Assembly: GCF_014235185.1 (NCBI RefSeq)
Contig: NZ_CP060131.1
Span: forward strand, 3,045,501 to 3,109,500
Reading direction: 5' to 3'
Source: Pseudonocardia petroleophila
Lineage (GTDB): Bacteria > Actinomycetota > Actinomycetes > Mycobacteriales > Pseudonocardiaceae
Length of the DNA stretch: 64,000 nt
Each line of letters starts with the position of its first letter. Position 1 is the stretch's first letter. Positions 44,595 to 52,985 of this stretch are shown here, in pieces. Below the pieces are notes generated by a model. It searched no databases. It was not told where the DNA came from and was given only the letters and a program-made list of their open reading frames with translations. Both the position numbers and the translations under genes were made by a program.

Positions 44595-45038
44595 GTGGCG
44601 CCGCGAGGCACCTACCGCCAGATCGCCGCGGAGCTCCGCGGACGCATCGGCTCCGGTGAGCTGTTGCCCGGCGCACTCGTTGCGTCGGAGATGGCTCTCG
44701 TTCAGGAGTACGGAGTGTCGCGGGGGACAGTCCGGTCGGCGCTGGCTCTGCTCGTCGATGAGGGCTTGGTTGAGGTGATTCCCGGTCAAGGTCGGCGCGT
44801 CGTCGGCCAGGCGGTCGGCGCCGAACCGACTACAGCCTACGAACGCATCGCACGCGAGCTGCAGCAGCGGCTTAACGACGGTGAGTTCGGGGCCGACGAG
44901 CCGCTCCCCAGCGAGGCCGAGCTGGTCGCCGCGTACGGCGTCTCTCGCAACACGGCCCGCCGGGCGTACCAGCGCCTTGCCGAGGCGGGTGCAGTCGTCA
45001 TCCGGCACGGGGCCGGGGCGTTCCCCGCGCCACGCTGA
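44595..45038 (+). CDS. Tandem GntR-type winged-helix regulator (KorSA-like position)
   Basis: 147 residues made of two GntR DNA-binding domains in a row: about 4-70 (YRQIAAELRGRIGSGELLPG, EYGVSRGTVRSALALLVDEG) and 78-146 (AYERIARELQQRLNDGEFGA, AYGVSRNTARRAYQRLAEAG), with no ligand-binding domain. A single chain could therefore bind two half-sites. In pSAM2-type actinomycete elements a GntR repressor, KorSA, sits beside the Nudix gene pif; the same pair occurs here (43 bases apart). GTG 44595 follows GGAGGGATG. Likely repressor of transfer or excision. Confidence 0.82.
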   Translation: MAPRGTYRQIAAELRGRIGSGELLPGALVASEMALVQEYGVSRGTVRSALALLVDEGLVEVIPGQGRRVVGQAVGAEPTTAYERIARELQQRLNDGEFGADEPLPSEAELVAAYGVSRNTARRAYQRLAEAGAVVIRHGAGAFPAPR

Positions 45039-45080
45039 CGGACGGTTCGCAGGCGACTGGGCGGCGACTACGGTCGGATC

Positions 45081-45629
45081 ATGACGTCGCCGCGGCCCGA
45101 GGACGACCGCTGGATCGTGCACAGCGAGCGGCCGATCTACGAGAACGAGTGGGTGACGGTCGGGCTCGCCGACATCTCGCAGCCGTCCGGGGACAGGTTC
45201 GAGCACCACACCGTGACGCTCCCGCCGGCCGCGATGACGGTCGTGCTCGACGACGCTGGCGAGCACGTGCTCATGTCCTGGCGACACCGGTTCGTTCCTG
45301 ACATCTGGAACTGGGAGCTACCTGGTGGTCTTCTCGATGAGGGAGAGGAGCCGGCGACAACGGCCGCCCGCGAGGTCGAGGAGGAGACCGGCTATCGGCC
45401 GCGGTCGATCGAGCACCTCGTCACCTTCGAGCCCATGGTCGGTACGGTTCGCAGCGCTCACCATGTCTACCTCGCGCGAGGCGCCGAGCTGGTCGCGGAG
45501 CCGAGCGAGGTCAACGAGGGTGCCTTTCAGTGGATCGCGCTGACCGATGTGCCGGAGCTGATCGCGAAGGGCCGGATCTCGAACTCCGGTTCGCTGGTCG
45601 GGCTGCTGCACGTTCTCGCGTTCCGGTAG
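45081..45629 (+). CDS. Nudix hydrolase (Pif-like position)
   Basis: 182 residues with a complete Nudix box: G-x5-E-x7-R-E-V-E-E-E-T-G-Y, within GGLLDEGEEPATTAAREVEE. RHRFVPDIWNWELPGG precedes it, in the style of ADP-ribose pyrophosphatases. In pSAM2 the Nudix protein Pif prevents redundant transfer into cells already carrying the element, and its gene lies beside korSA. This gene follows a GntR repressor in the same way, so an immunity role is plausible (inference). A housekeeping role is also possible. It converges on the downstream regulator gene. Confidence 0.85.
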   Translation: MTSPRPEDDRWIVHSERPIYENEWVTVGLADISQPSGDRFEHHTVTLPPAAMTVVLDDAGEHVLMSWRHRFVPDIWNWELPGGLLDEGEEPATTAAREVEEETGYRPRSIEHLVTFEPMVGTVRSAHHVYLARGAELVAEPSEVNEGAFQWIALTDVPELIAKGRISNSGSLVGLLHVLAFR

Positions 45630-45637
45630 AGCGTCGC

Positions 45638-46756
45638 TCAGGCGCTGAGGAGACCTGCGATCCGGCGTCGCTGCCGTTCTGATCCGGTCCTGCCCGCGAG
45701 GTCGGCGGCCCGCTGCGCGTGCAGCCGCGATTCGGTGCTGTCGCCCCGCGCACGGAACGCGATGGCCAGGTCGACGCGCAGGCTCGCCTCGGCCCGGCCG
45801 TATCGCCCTTCACCCATGACGGCCAAGGCGTCCGACAGGTCGTCGATCGCCTGTTCGTCGCCGAGCCGGGCGAGGCAGTGGCCGCGCCAACGGGCGAGGT
45901 GGCCGGCGCCCAGCATCACGAACGGCAGCGAGTCGTCGGAGGCGCCGGCAGCGAGGTTGTCGGCTGCCAGATCCAGTGCGCGCAACGCGTTGTTCCGCTG
46001 ACCATCCGCGGCCAGGGCTTCGCCTTCGGCGGCGTGCAGCCATGAGAGCAGTACAGCCGGCACACCCGATCCGGCGTCCTCGCGCGCCCGGCGGATCATC
46101 TCGCAGGCCTCGGCGGCTCGGTCCACGTCGAGGAGGATGAACGCCTGCTGCGCACGCGCGTACGCCAGGCCCGCCGGACGTCCGCTCTCGCGGGACGCAG
46201 CGGTGGCCACCTCGTGCAGCCGCCACGCTTCGTCGAGCCGCCCCATATCCAGCGCCTGCCAGCCCCCGAGCGCCGCGGCCTGGCCCAGCTCGTCGGCCGC
46301 CGCCTCCCGGTGCGGGCCCGGCAGGGCGTAGCGAACGAGCTTGACGATCTGCTCGACGTGGGCCGCGGTCTGCTGGTAGATCGTGGCCCCACCGAGCCGG
46401 CGGTCCATCATGCGGATGCTCTGCGTGTGCCCGCGCAGCAGCTCGACGAGGCCGCCGTCGAGACGCGACAGCGTGAGTCGTTCCGCCAGTTCGACGCTCT
46501 CGGGAGTGGGGGTGGCCGGCAGCTCGACGAGGCCCAGCTCGAGCGGGGTCTTGCCGTACGCGTCGCAGATCAGGTCCCGGTAGTAGCCGCTGACGGCGCC
46601 ATCCTCGTTCTCCCACACGGCGATGCGCCGGTTGAGGCTCTTGTCAGCGACGAGCGGCTTCAACTTCCGCCGATGCGCCGCAACGCGGAGCTCGCGGATC
46701 AGCTGGGACTTCGTCCAACCGCGCTCCGCGCGTGCCTGCGCAAGCCGGTTGCCCAC
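45638..46756 (-). CDS. Helix-turn-helix regulator with TPR-like C-terminal region
   Basis: 372 residues. The N-terminal 75 have a Cro/C1-like helix-turn-helix (VGNRLAQARAERGWTKSQLI, then KSLNRRIAVWENEDGAVSGY). The remainder is a helical, Ala/Leu-rich array resembling TPR repeats (AWRLHEVATAASRESGRPAG, AYARAQQAFILLDVDRAAEA). This build is common in actinobacterial mobile elements, where the repeats bind a peptide or partner. GTG 46756 follows GAGGGGGATCAG. It faces the excisionase gene across a 224-base region with CGTCA direct repeats (46819-46856), a probable binding site for it. Confidence 0.82.
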   Translation of the reverse strand: MGNRLAQARAERGWTKSQLIRELRVAAHRRKLKPLVADKSLNRRIAVWENEDGAVSGYYRDLICDAYGKTPLELGLVELPATPTPESVELAERLTLSRLDGGLVELLRGHTQSIRMMDRRLGGATIYQQTAAHVEQIVKLVRYALPGPHREAAADELGQAAALGGWQALDMGRLDEAWRLHEVATAASRESGRPAGLAYARAQQAFILLDVDRAAEACEMIRRAREDAGSGVPAVLLSWLHAAEGEALAADGQRNNALRALDLAADNLAAGASDDSLPFVMLGAGHLARWRGHCLARLGDEQAIDDLSDALAVMGEGRYGRAEASLRVDLAIAFRARGDSTESRLHAQRAADLAGRTGSERQRRRIAGLLSA

Positions 46757-46818
46757 CTGATCCCCCTCCGCCTCAGCACCTCCACGATGCCGCCCTGACC
46801 AGCAGGAATCAACCCTAA

Positions 46819-46856
46819 CGTCAGGGCGCCGCGTCACCCCACGTCATCCCGCGTCA
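46819..46856. promoter_or_regulatory. CGTCA direct-repeat array
   Basis: Four CGTCA copies at 46819, 46832, 46842 and 46852. The last three are exactly 10 bases apart, one helical turn, so a protein could bind along one face. The array lies upstream of the HTH-TPR regulator, in the gap shared with the excisionase operon. Confidence 0.6.
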
Positions 46857-46936
46857 TCTGTTGGCGTCCCTGGCCCCGGCGGCAACCTCGGTCCTACGCG
46901 AGGCGGCGCCGATTGACTCAGGCATCACTCGTACCT

Positions 46937-46965
46937 AACATGTTCAGTACACGCACCGCACATGT
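46937..46965. promoter_or_regulatory. Paired ACATGT palindromes before the excisionase
   Basis: AACATGTT (46937-46944) and ACATGT (46960-46965), about two helical turns apart, just upstream of the ribosome site AAGGAG of the gene at 46981. Likely operator of the transfer operon. Confidence 0.45.
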
Positions 46966-46980
46966 ACACAAGGAGCAGTG

Positions 46981-47223
46981 ATGCGAGGTCAGAGCGGTTC
47001 CCAGGGGTCGGTGACGAATCCCCGCAAGTTCTACAGCGTGGCCGAGGTCGCGGACATGTTCGGCATGTCGCCGATGACCGTGTACCGGGCCATCTCGGCC
47101 GGAGAGTTCCCCGCCGTCCGCATCCGCGGCCGGCTGATCGTCCCGGCGAAGGCCATCGACGCCATGGCGGAGATCGCCACCGTCGAGCAGACCGTCGTCG
47201 ACGTCGCCGGGTGGGTGAGCTAG
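46981..47223 (+). CDS. xis: Excisionase-like MerR-type helix-turn-helix protein
   Basis: 80 residues with the excisionase/MerR-like DNA-binding motif FYSVAEVADMFGMSPMTVYR, then AISAGEFPAVRIRGRLIVPA, as in actinobacterial element Xis proteins. It has no metal-binding or ligand domain. AAGGAGCAGTG precedes the ATG. It is the first gene of a long run of overlapping transfer genes and is about 5.8 kb from int, rather than next to it as in many elements, so it could also act as the operon activator. Confidence 0.82.
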   Translation: MRGQSGSQGSVTNPRKFYSVAEVADMFGMSPMTVYRAISAGEFPAVRIRGRLIVPAKAIDAMAEIATVEQTVVDVAGWVS

Positions 47224-47225
47224 CG

Positions 47226-47447
47226 ATGGGGACCGTCGGACTTCTGATCTTCTTCGCCATCGTCGGCGCGGCGATCTGCGCGAAGGCGCGCGTCGCGGGC
47301 GGGGCGGTTGTGTTCGCACTGCTGGCCCTGGTGCTGTTCATCGGCACCCCGGCCGGCGCGGGTCTGCCCGGCATGGTCGCGGACTTCCTGTCCACGGTCG
47401 GCGCCGCATCCGAGCCGCTGACCGAGGGTTCGGGAGCAGTGGGATGA
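47226..47447 (+). CDS. Small two-helix membrane protein
   Basis: 73 residues with two hydrophobic segments (VGLLIFFAIVGAAICA and AVVFALLALVLFIGTPAGAG) and a short polar tail. No family recognised. It begins 2 bases after the xis stop and overlaps the WhiB start by 4 bases, so it belongs to the transfer operon; a spread or mating-pore helper is conceivable. Confidence 0.65.
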   Translation: MGTVGLLIFFAIVGAAICAKARVAGGAVVFALLALVLFIGTPAGAGLPGMVADFLSTVGAASEPLTEGSGAVG

Positions 47448-48037
47448 GCGCCCCGGCGACGAGGACGACCCGGCGCGAGCCAGTCGGCGGCCACGTGCGG
47501 CCGGAGGACTTCCGGCACCGAGCGGCCTGCAGGTCGGTCAATCCAGAAATTTTCTTTCCCGCAGCGGTAGCCGGCCCGGAGTTCGAGGCGCAGGTGTCGG
47601 TCGCGAAGGCCGTGTGCGCTGGCTGCCCGGTGCGGGAGCAGTGCCTGACCTGGGCGCTGAGACACCAGCCGGACGGGATCGCGGGCCAGATGACCGAGCA
47701 CGAACGCCGCCAGGAGTTGGCCCGGCGCCGCGAGCGGCGGCGGGGCCGGCTCCCGCGGCCACGAACCCCGCAGCGCCCGGTGAATGCGTCACGCGCGGAG
47801 GTCGCCGAGGCCGGACGGGCCGCGATCGCGGCCGGGATGTCGGTGCGGGACGCGGCGGGGGAGTTCCTGGTCTCCGCCCGCACCGCGGGTCGCTGGGCCC
47901 GCTCCATCCACAGCACGACGTCGAGCGAGTGTCCGACCCACGTGGGGGAGGGGAGCACCGGCGGCCACCGGGCTCCCCTCCAGATCTCCCACACAGCAAC
48001 CCAGGCAGGGACACGAGCGGAAGGGACCCGATCCTAG
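47444..48037 (+). CDS. WhiB-family iron-sulfur regulator of the element
   Basis: 197 residues. The WhiB core has four cysteines in CRSVNPEIFFP and CAGCPVREQC (spacing C-x27-C-x2-C-x5-C) for a [4Fe-4S] cluster, then a degenerate turn (DGIAGQMTEHERRQEL instead of G[VI]WGG) and a basic RRRERRRGRLPRPR DNA-binding tail. A second helix-turn-helix-like part follows (AAIAAGMSVRDAAGEFLVSA, RTAGRWARS), unusual for the family. ATG overlaps the previous stop. WhiB proteins occur on many actinobacterial plasmids and elements; here it may control the transfer operon. Confidence 0.86.
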   Translation: MSAPATRTTRREPVGGHVRPEDFRHRAACRSVNPEIFFPAAVAGPEFEAQVSVAKAVCAGCPVREQCLTWALRHQPDGIAGQMTEHERRQELARRRERRRGRLPRPRTPQRPVNASRAEVAEAGRAAIAAGMSVRDAAGEFLVSARTAGRWARSIHSTTSSECPTHVGEGSTGGHRAPLQISHTATQAGTRAEGTRS

Positions 48038-48448
48038 ATGAACACCCCCGATGAGCACGATGACCGCCCGCGGGCGGTCCAGCTGGCCGAGGCCGGCGCT
48101 GAGGCCTGGGTGACGGTCGTCCGCCGCCAGCTCGATGCTTCGGCGGACCACAGCGACTTCTACGCCTTAGGCGGGGACATGGTCGCCACGCTGCGCGCGC
48201 TGCAGGACCTGGCCCGTCTGCTGGACCGGCAGGTGCAGCGCTACGGCGAGCAACGCGGGGTCTACGACGACTCCGACGAGGTCGACCCGCACCAGCGGCT
48301 CACCGCGGCCGCTGTCGAGCTGGAGGCCGTCGCCGAGGGGTTGGGTGCGGTGATCTGGTCGGCGGATCGCTACTGGAACGCCATCAGCCACATCGGCGTG
48401 GACGACACCCCGATGACCGGGCCGGCCGACGGCGAGGTGTCCCGGTGA
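48038..48448 (+). CDS. Hypothetical transfer-operon protein
   Basis: 136 residues, acidic and helical (DMVATLRALQDLARLLDRQV, LTAAAVELEAVAEGLGAVIW). No family recognised. It starts at the base after the WhiB stop codon and overlaps the following start by 4 bases, so it is part of the operon. Confidence 0.65.
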   Translation: MNTPDEHDDRPRAVQLAEAGAEAWVTVVRRQLDASADHSDFYALGGDMVATLRALQDLARLLDRQVQRYGEQRGVYDDSDEVDPHQRLTAAAVELEAVAEGLGAVIWSADRYWNAISHIGVDDTPMTGPADGEVSR

Positions 48449-48828
48449 GCCCGCGGACGGGTCGGGTGCGCCCGATCGGCGGCCCCGCCGCCGTAGTGGC
48501 TGGGCTGCACCGGTGGATCGACGACCACGACCCCCATGTGCAGGCCGCGATCTGGCTGCTGCTCGCCCACGAGGTGTGGCCACGACGCGCGGACTTCCGG
48601 CAGGCGTGCGTGCACCACAGCCCGGACGGCGGGTGGTGGATCGACTTCCGCGCCGCTCGCATCGCGTTCGACAACGGCGCATTCGACACCGCGGCGTCGA
48701 CTGAGCTCGCGGTGCTCGACCTGGCGATCACCCTCGGGACTGACCGGTTCCGGTTCCGGGCAATGGGCCCGGGCAACGCTCGTGCGGTCGCTACGGCGGT
48801 CGCCCACGCGGTGGGAACGGACCGATGA
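48445..48828 (+). CDS. Hypothetical transfer-operon protein
   Basis: 127 residues. It has two tryptophan-rich stretches (HEVWPRRADFRQACVHHS, GGWWIDFRAARIAF) and no family I can name. GTG start overlaps the previous stop (GTGA) and its own stop overlaps the coupling-protein start (ATGA). Conserved-looking but of unknown role. Confidence 0.65.
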   Translation: MSPRTGRVRPIGGPAAVVAGLHRWIDDHDPHVQAAIWLLLAHEVWPRRADFRQACVHHSPDGGWWIDFRAARIAFDNGAFDTAASTELAVLDLAITLGTDRFRFRAMGPGNARAVATAVAHAVGTDR

Positions 48829-50762
48829 ACCTGTTCCTGGTGCTCGTGGTCTTGGTGGTCGCGGCCGGGGTGCTGTGGCGGCGCGGCTCGGCCGCCTACG
48901 CCCTGCTGTGCGTCCTGCTGGCAGGGTTCCCGGCGTGGGCCCTGCTGCGTCAACTCCCGTGGTGGGCCTACCTGATCGCCGCCGTGGTCGGCGCGGCGGT
49001 GGGGTGGCATCACCTGTCCCGCTCGGCCGCGCTGGTGACCCGCTGGTCCGGCCAGTCCCGACGTAAGGCCGGCGTCGCCTCCACCCTCGACGTCCTGCGC
49101 CACGCCTCCGCCCGCGCCATGCGCCGACGGGCCGCAACCGTGCGGCCGTCGCTGGCCGAGCTGGGCCGGTGGGCGCGGTGGCGGCTCCCGGTGGTCGAGG
49201 TCGCGATCGAGCTGTGCCGGACGGGTTGGTTGACGGTGTGGTCGCCGATCGAGGACGTCGTCATGATCTTCGGTGGGCCCCGGACCGGGAAGACCGGGTG
49301 GCTGGCCGGGCGGATCCTCGACGCCCCCGGCGCCGTCCTGGTCACTTCCACCCGCACCGATCTGTACGAGCTGTGCGCACCGCTGCGCGCCCGGCGCGGA
49401 CCGGTGTACGTGTTCAACCCGGTCGGGCTCGGCGGGAAGGCGTTCGCTTCCACGATCACCTTCGACCCGCTGACCGGCTGCACGGATCCGGTGGCCGCGT
49501 CGGAACGGGCCACGGACATGATCGCCGCGGTCTCCCGGGCCGGCGGGGGTGGGGACCGGGAATTCTGGAACGGCCAGGCCCGCCGCGTGCTGACCGCGCT
49601 GCTGCACGCCGCGGCCCTAGGCGGGAAGTCCATCCACGAGGTGGGCCGCTGGGTCGCCAACGCCGACGAGGCGGCCCGGGAGGTGCCGGGGTTCCTGCGC
49701 CGGTCGGGGACGCAGGCGTTCGAGCAGGACCTGGCCCAATTCCTGGGCACGAACACGAACACGCGGACGTCGATCACCTCGACCGTGGCGCCGGCGTTGG
49801 GGTGGCTCAATCATCCCGACGCCGCACGCTCGGCGAAGACTGGCGCCGGCGGCGGGTTCGACGTCGAGCGGCTGCTGGCCGAGCGGGCGACGGTGTTCCT
49901 GCTCGGCGGGGAGGAGACCCAGACCGGTCCGTTGGTGTGTGCGCTGACCGGGCACATCGCCCGCGAGGCCCGCCGCCTCGCCGCCGGCAGCGCGAAGGGC
50001 CGGCTCGACCCGAACTTGACGTTGGCACTCGACGAGGCGGCGCTGATCTCCCCGGTCCCGCTGGAGAGCTGGACCGCGGACATGGGCGGGCGGGGCGTCA
50101 CCATCATCGCCGCCTTCCAGTCCCGCGCGCAGCTTCTCGCGCGGTGGGGGGAGCACAACACCGCCACGATCCTGAACAACTGCGGCGCGGTGCTGGTGTT
50201 CGGCGGCACCCGCGACCGCGACGACCTCCAGTTCTGGTCCACCCTGGCCGGGGAGCGCGACGAACCGACCCTGACCACCGACATGCACGGCCGGGTCGCG
50301 TCGCGGACGACCCGACGGGTGCCGGTGCTCCCGGCGGCGCAGCTCGCGAACCTGCCCGCGGGCCGGGTGATGTTGATTCGCCGTGGCCTGGCCCCCGTGA
50401 TCGGGCGGGTGCAGATGGCGTGGCAGCGCCGCGACGTCCGGCTGCTCGCCTTCCAGATCGCGCACCCCGCGCTGGCCGACCGCCTCGGCCGCTGGTCCGC
50501 GTCGACGCGCCGCGGATGGGCGTACCTGACCGGGCCCCTGGTCGCGGGGCTGCAGTGGACCCATTCCGCTGCCCGGCGGAGGTGGCGCGCCGTCGGTGCC
50601 GGGTTCGCGCGGGCCTTGCGCTGGGTGCTGGGCAGCACCGGCCAGACCGGAGCGCGCCACGTCCCGGTCGATCTCGACCCGCCCACGGTCGAACTGCCCG
50701 CCCCGGCCGCGCACACCAGCAACGGCCACTCCCACGCCCACACCACCGGAGGTGCCCCGTGA
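48825..50762 (+). CDS. VirD4/TraG-type coupling ATPase
   Basis: 645 residues. Two N-terminal membrane helices (MNLFLVLVVLVVAAGVLW, WWAYLIAAVVGAAVGW), then the coupling-protein ATPase: Walker A MIFGGPRTGKTGW (about 146-158), a central all-alpha-domain region, Walker B-like LTLALDEAALISPVP, and IIAAFQSRAQLLARWGE followed by ILNNCGAVLVFGGTRDRDDL, the TraM-recognition/TraG pattern. A His/Pro-rich tail ends it. It should deliver the relaxase-DNA complex to a type IV channel. Its relaxase partner lies 2.5 kb downstream. No channel ATPase (VirB4) is seen. Confidence 0.9.
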   Translation: MNLFLVLVVLVVAAGVLWRRGSAAYALLCVLLAGFPAWALLRQLPWWAYLIAAVVGAAVGWHHLSRSAALVTRWSGQSRRKAGVASTLDVLRHASARAMRRRAATVRPSLAELGRWARWRLPVVEVAIELCRTGWLTVWSPIEDVVMIFGGPRTGKTGWLAGRILDAPGAVLVTSTRTDLYELCAPLRARRGPVYVFNPVGLGGKAFASTITFDPLTGCTDPVAASERATDMIAAVSRAGGGGDREFWNGQARRVLTALLHAAALGGKSIHEVGRWVANADEAAREVPGFLRRSGTQAFEQDLAQFLGTNTNTRTSITSTVAPALGWLNHPDAARSAKTGAGGGFDVERLLAERATVFLLGGEETQTGPLVCALTGHIAREARRLAAGSAKGRLDPNLTLALDEAALISPVPLESWTADMGGRGVTIIAAFQSRAQLLARWGEHNTATILNNCGAVLVFGGTRDRDDLQFWSTLAGERDEPTLTTDMHGRVASRTTRRVPVLPAAQLANLPAGRVMLIRRGLAPVIGRVQMAWQRRDVRLLAFQIAHPALADRLGRWSASTRRGWAYLTGPLVAGLQWTHSAARRRWRAVGAGFARALRWVLGSTGQTGARHVPVDLDPPTVELPAPAAHTSNGHSHAHTTGGAP

Positions 50763-51451
50763 ACGACCACCCGCACAACCGCCCGGGCGGTGCCCGGCCG
50801 TCGGTCGCCGAGATTGCCGCGCTGACCCGCCGGCCGCGGGAGCTGTCCGCGCCCGGCCGGACGGTCGACCCGCGCGAGCGGGCGGCGTTCCTGGCCGACA
50901 AGGACGCGCTGATCGCTCGCATCACCGACACCACGGACGCCGACTCCGACGCCGCGGACACGGACGCGGGCGGAGAGGGGCACGAGCACCTCGCCCGAAC
51001 CGGACGTACCGACCAGGCGTCCGAGGAGGGGTGGTGGGCGCGGGCGGAGAGCACCGACCCGACGGTCGAGGCTGTCACGTTCGATGCGGCCGGCTACTAC
51101 AGCGACGCCCGACTGGCCGCTATCGCGCAGGCCCGCGCCGCGGGTGACACCGAGCGGGCCGAGCGACTGCAGAACGCGCCGTGGTCGACCCCGGCGGATG
51201 ACGAGCGGGCGCCGGAGATGCCGGAGTGGATGCGGGAGCAGGCCCGACGCACCGAGGCCGAGATCGCCGACGGCACCTACGTAGCCGGCCCGCCCGACGA
51301 CATGGCCCGGTTCGCTGACCGGCTTGCCGAGCTACGTGAGCAGACCGATCCCGACGCGGCGGGCCGCCGCGATCAGCTCGCCCGCTGGCACCGCGACGAC
51401 GCCATTGACGTGGCCGCGACCGACGGGGACACGCCGGGGTGGTACCGGTGA
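50759..51451 (+). CDS. Hypothetical acidic transfer-operon protein
   Basis: 230 residues, hydrophilic and acidic (DTTDADSDAADTDAGGEGHE) with helical segments (AIAQARAAGDTERAERLQNA, MPEWMREQARRTEAEIADGT). No family recognised. It overlaps both neighbours by 4 bases, which ties it to the coupling-protein operon. Possible adaptor between coupling protein and relaxase (speculative). Confidence 0.65.
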   Translation: MNDHPHNRPGGARPSVAEIAALTRRPRELSAPGRTVDPRERAAFLADKDALIARITDTTDADSDAADTDAGGEGHEHLARTGRTDQASEEGWWARAESTDPTVEAVTFDAAGYYSDARLAAIAQARAAGDTERAERLQNAPWSTPADDERAPEMPEWMREQARRTEAEIADGTYVAGPPDDMARFADRLAELREQTDPDAAGRRDQLARWHRDDAIDVAATDGDTPGWYR

Positions 51452-52152
51452 CCTCGCCGACCACCCCCGACCCCACCCCAGGCGGCAGGGACGAGACGGG
51501 AACGGAGTTCGCCAGCGTGGACGCGCTGGCCGGGCTGGCCCGGGAGGTCGACGGCTTGCGTCGCGCGGTCGACCCGCTGCGCGCGGTCGGGGGCCGGGTC
51601 GATGACCTGGCCCGGCTGGTCGCCCAGCTCGCCGACACCGTGACCGCGCTCTCGCAACGGCCCGGCCCGGCGCCGGCCCCGTCATGGCTGATGGTCCCCG
51701 CCGACCCCGCCGTGGTGGAGCGGGTGCTGGTCGAGCTGTGCGCGTGGCTGCATGCGATCTTCCTGCGCTACCCCGACGCCGCCGGAGCGCTGCCGCCGTG
51801 CTGGCTATGGCACGCGGACGTCGTCGAGGAACTGCTGTGGCTGATGCACGCCTGGTGCGCCGCCTACCAGGGCAAGGGCGCGTCGGTGCAGCTCGCCGGG
51901 GACTGGCACGACCGGCAGCGTCCCGGCGTGGTGCGGCGGATCAAGCAGAACGCCGGGTCGTGCTCGATCGAGCGCCACCAGACCCGCCCGGGCTGGGACC
52001 ACCGCCCCACCGGCGCCACCCCCGTGCCCGGCAACGACGCCGTCGGGGTGATCGCCGGGTGGTGGGCCGTCCGCCGCGACGACCCCGCACCCGAACCCGC
52101 CACCGCGCCGTCCCCGGCCGGGGCAGCACCGCACGGAGGGCATCACCGATGA
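51448..52152 (+). CDS. DUF4913-like transfer-operon protein
   Basis: 234 residues: a Pro/Gly N-terminus, a short coiled coil (LAREVDGLRRAVDPLRAVGG, VAQLADTVTALSQ), then a Trp-rich domain (ELCAWLHAIFLRYPDAAGAL, PPCWLWHADVVEELLWLMHA, VRRIKQNAGSC) resembling DUF4913 proteins of actinobacterial plasmids. The role is unknown. GTG overlaps the previous stop and its own stop overlaps the DUF2637 gene start. Confidence 0.65.
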   Translation: MTSPTTPDPTPGGRDETGTEFASVDALAGLAREVDGLRRAVDPLRAVGGRVDDLARLVAQLADTVTALSQRPGPAPAPSWLMVPADPAVVERVLVELCAWLHAIFLRYPDAAGALPPCWLWHADVVEELLWLMHAWCAAYQGKGASVQLAGDWHDRQRPGVVRRIKQNAGSCSIERHQTRPGWDHRPTGATPVPGNDAVGVIAGWWAVRRDDPAPEPATAPSPAGAAPHGGHHR

Positions 52153-52985
52153 ACACCACCATCAGCACGGAGCAGGGGCCGCGGGTGGTGCGGACGGTGA
52201 TCTGGCTGCCGGGGCTCGCCGTCGCGCTCGGCGCCGCGGTCGCGACCGCGCACGGCCTCTACGAGGTCGCCGTGGCCGCCCGGGTCCCGGCCGGGATCGC
52301 CTGGCTCTACCCGCTGATCACCGACGGGCTCGCGCTGGTCGCCTACGCCGCCACCGCCCGCCTGCACGGCAGTGCGGCCCGCTACGCGTGGAGCGTGGTC
52401 GTGCTTGCCGCCGGCCTGTCCGGTCTCGCGCAGGCCGCGTTCCTCGCGTCCGGCTCCGCCGTGGACGCCTCACCCGCGCTGCGGTTCGGCGTCGGTGCCT
52501 GGCCCGCGGTCGCCGCCGCGATTGTCGCCCACCTGCTCTACCTTCTCGCCACGGACGCCGAAGACGACGGGACCGGGACAGCCGAGTCGCCACAGCGTGT
52601 CCAGTCCGAGGTGTTCAGTCCGGTCGGCGTTCAGTCTGTACAGCCGTTGAACGGCACGCCGGTCACCCGGCCCGGGTCACAGCGTCCAACCGCTGTCCAG
52701 CCCAGCGCACCGCGGACCGAGCTTCCGGCCGGGCCGGTTGAACACCCCGGCGGCCGGTCGGGCCCGACACCGGCACAGGACCGGGCGCGGGCGGCCGCGA
52801 CGCGGCACGCCCACCGCCATGGCGCCCTGCCAACCGTCACCGATCTCGCCGGAATCGCGGAGGTCTCCCGGGGCACCGCCGCTGCTGCCCTCCGAACCCT
52901 CCGAGCCCAGCCGACACCCCTGCACCTGATCAACACCACCGAGCAGACCGACCCCGACAGCCCCGAGACGAGGACCCAGCCATGA
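52149..52985 (+). CDS. DUF2637 (SpdB-like) membrane protein
   Basis: 278 residues. Four membrane helices in the first 135 residues (VIWLPGLAVALGAAVATAHG, WLYPLITDGLALVAYAATAR, WSVVVLAAGLSGLAQAAFLA, WPAVAAAIVAHLLYLLA) with the LITDGLALVAY motif of DUF2637. A Pro-rich linker and a C-terminal helix-turn-helix-like segment (VTDLAGIAEVSRGTAAAALR) follow. Such proteins are linked to plasmid spread between hyphae or cells in actinomycetes. ATGA overlap with the upstream gene. Confidence 0.8.
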   Translation: MNTTISTEQGPRVVRTVIWLPGLAVALGAAVATAHGLYEVAVAARVPAGIAWLYPLITDGLALVAYAATARLHGSAARYAWSVVVLAAGLSGLAQAAFLASGSAVDASPALRFGVGAWPAVAAAIVAHLLYLLATDAEDDGTGTAESPQRVQSEVFSPVGVQSVQPLNGTPVTRPGSQRPTAVQPSAPRTELPAGPVEHPGGRSGPTPAQDRARAAATRHAHRHGALPTVTDLAGIAEVSRGTAAAALRTLRAQPTPLHLINTTEQTDPDSPETRTQP

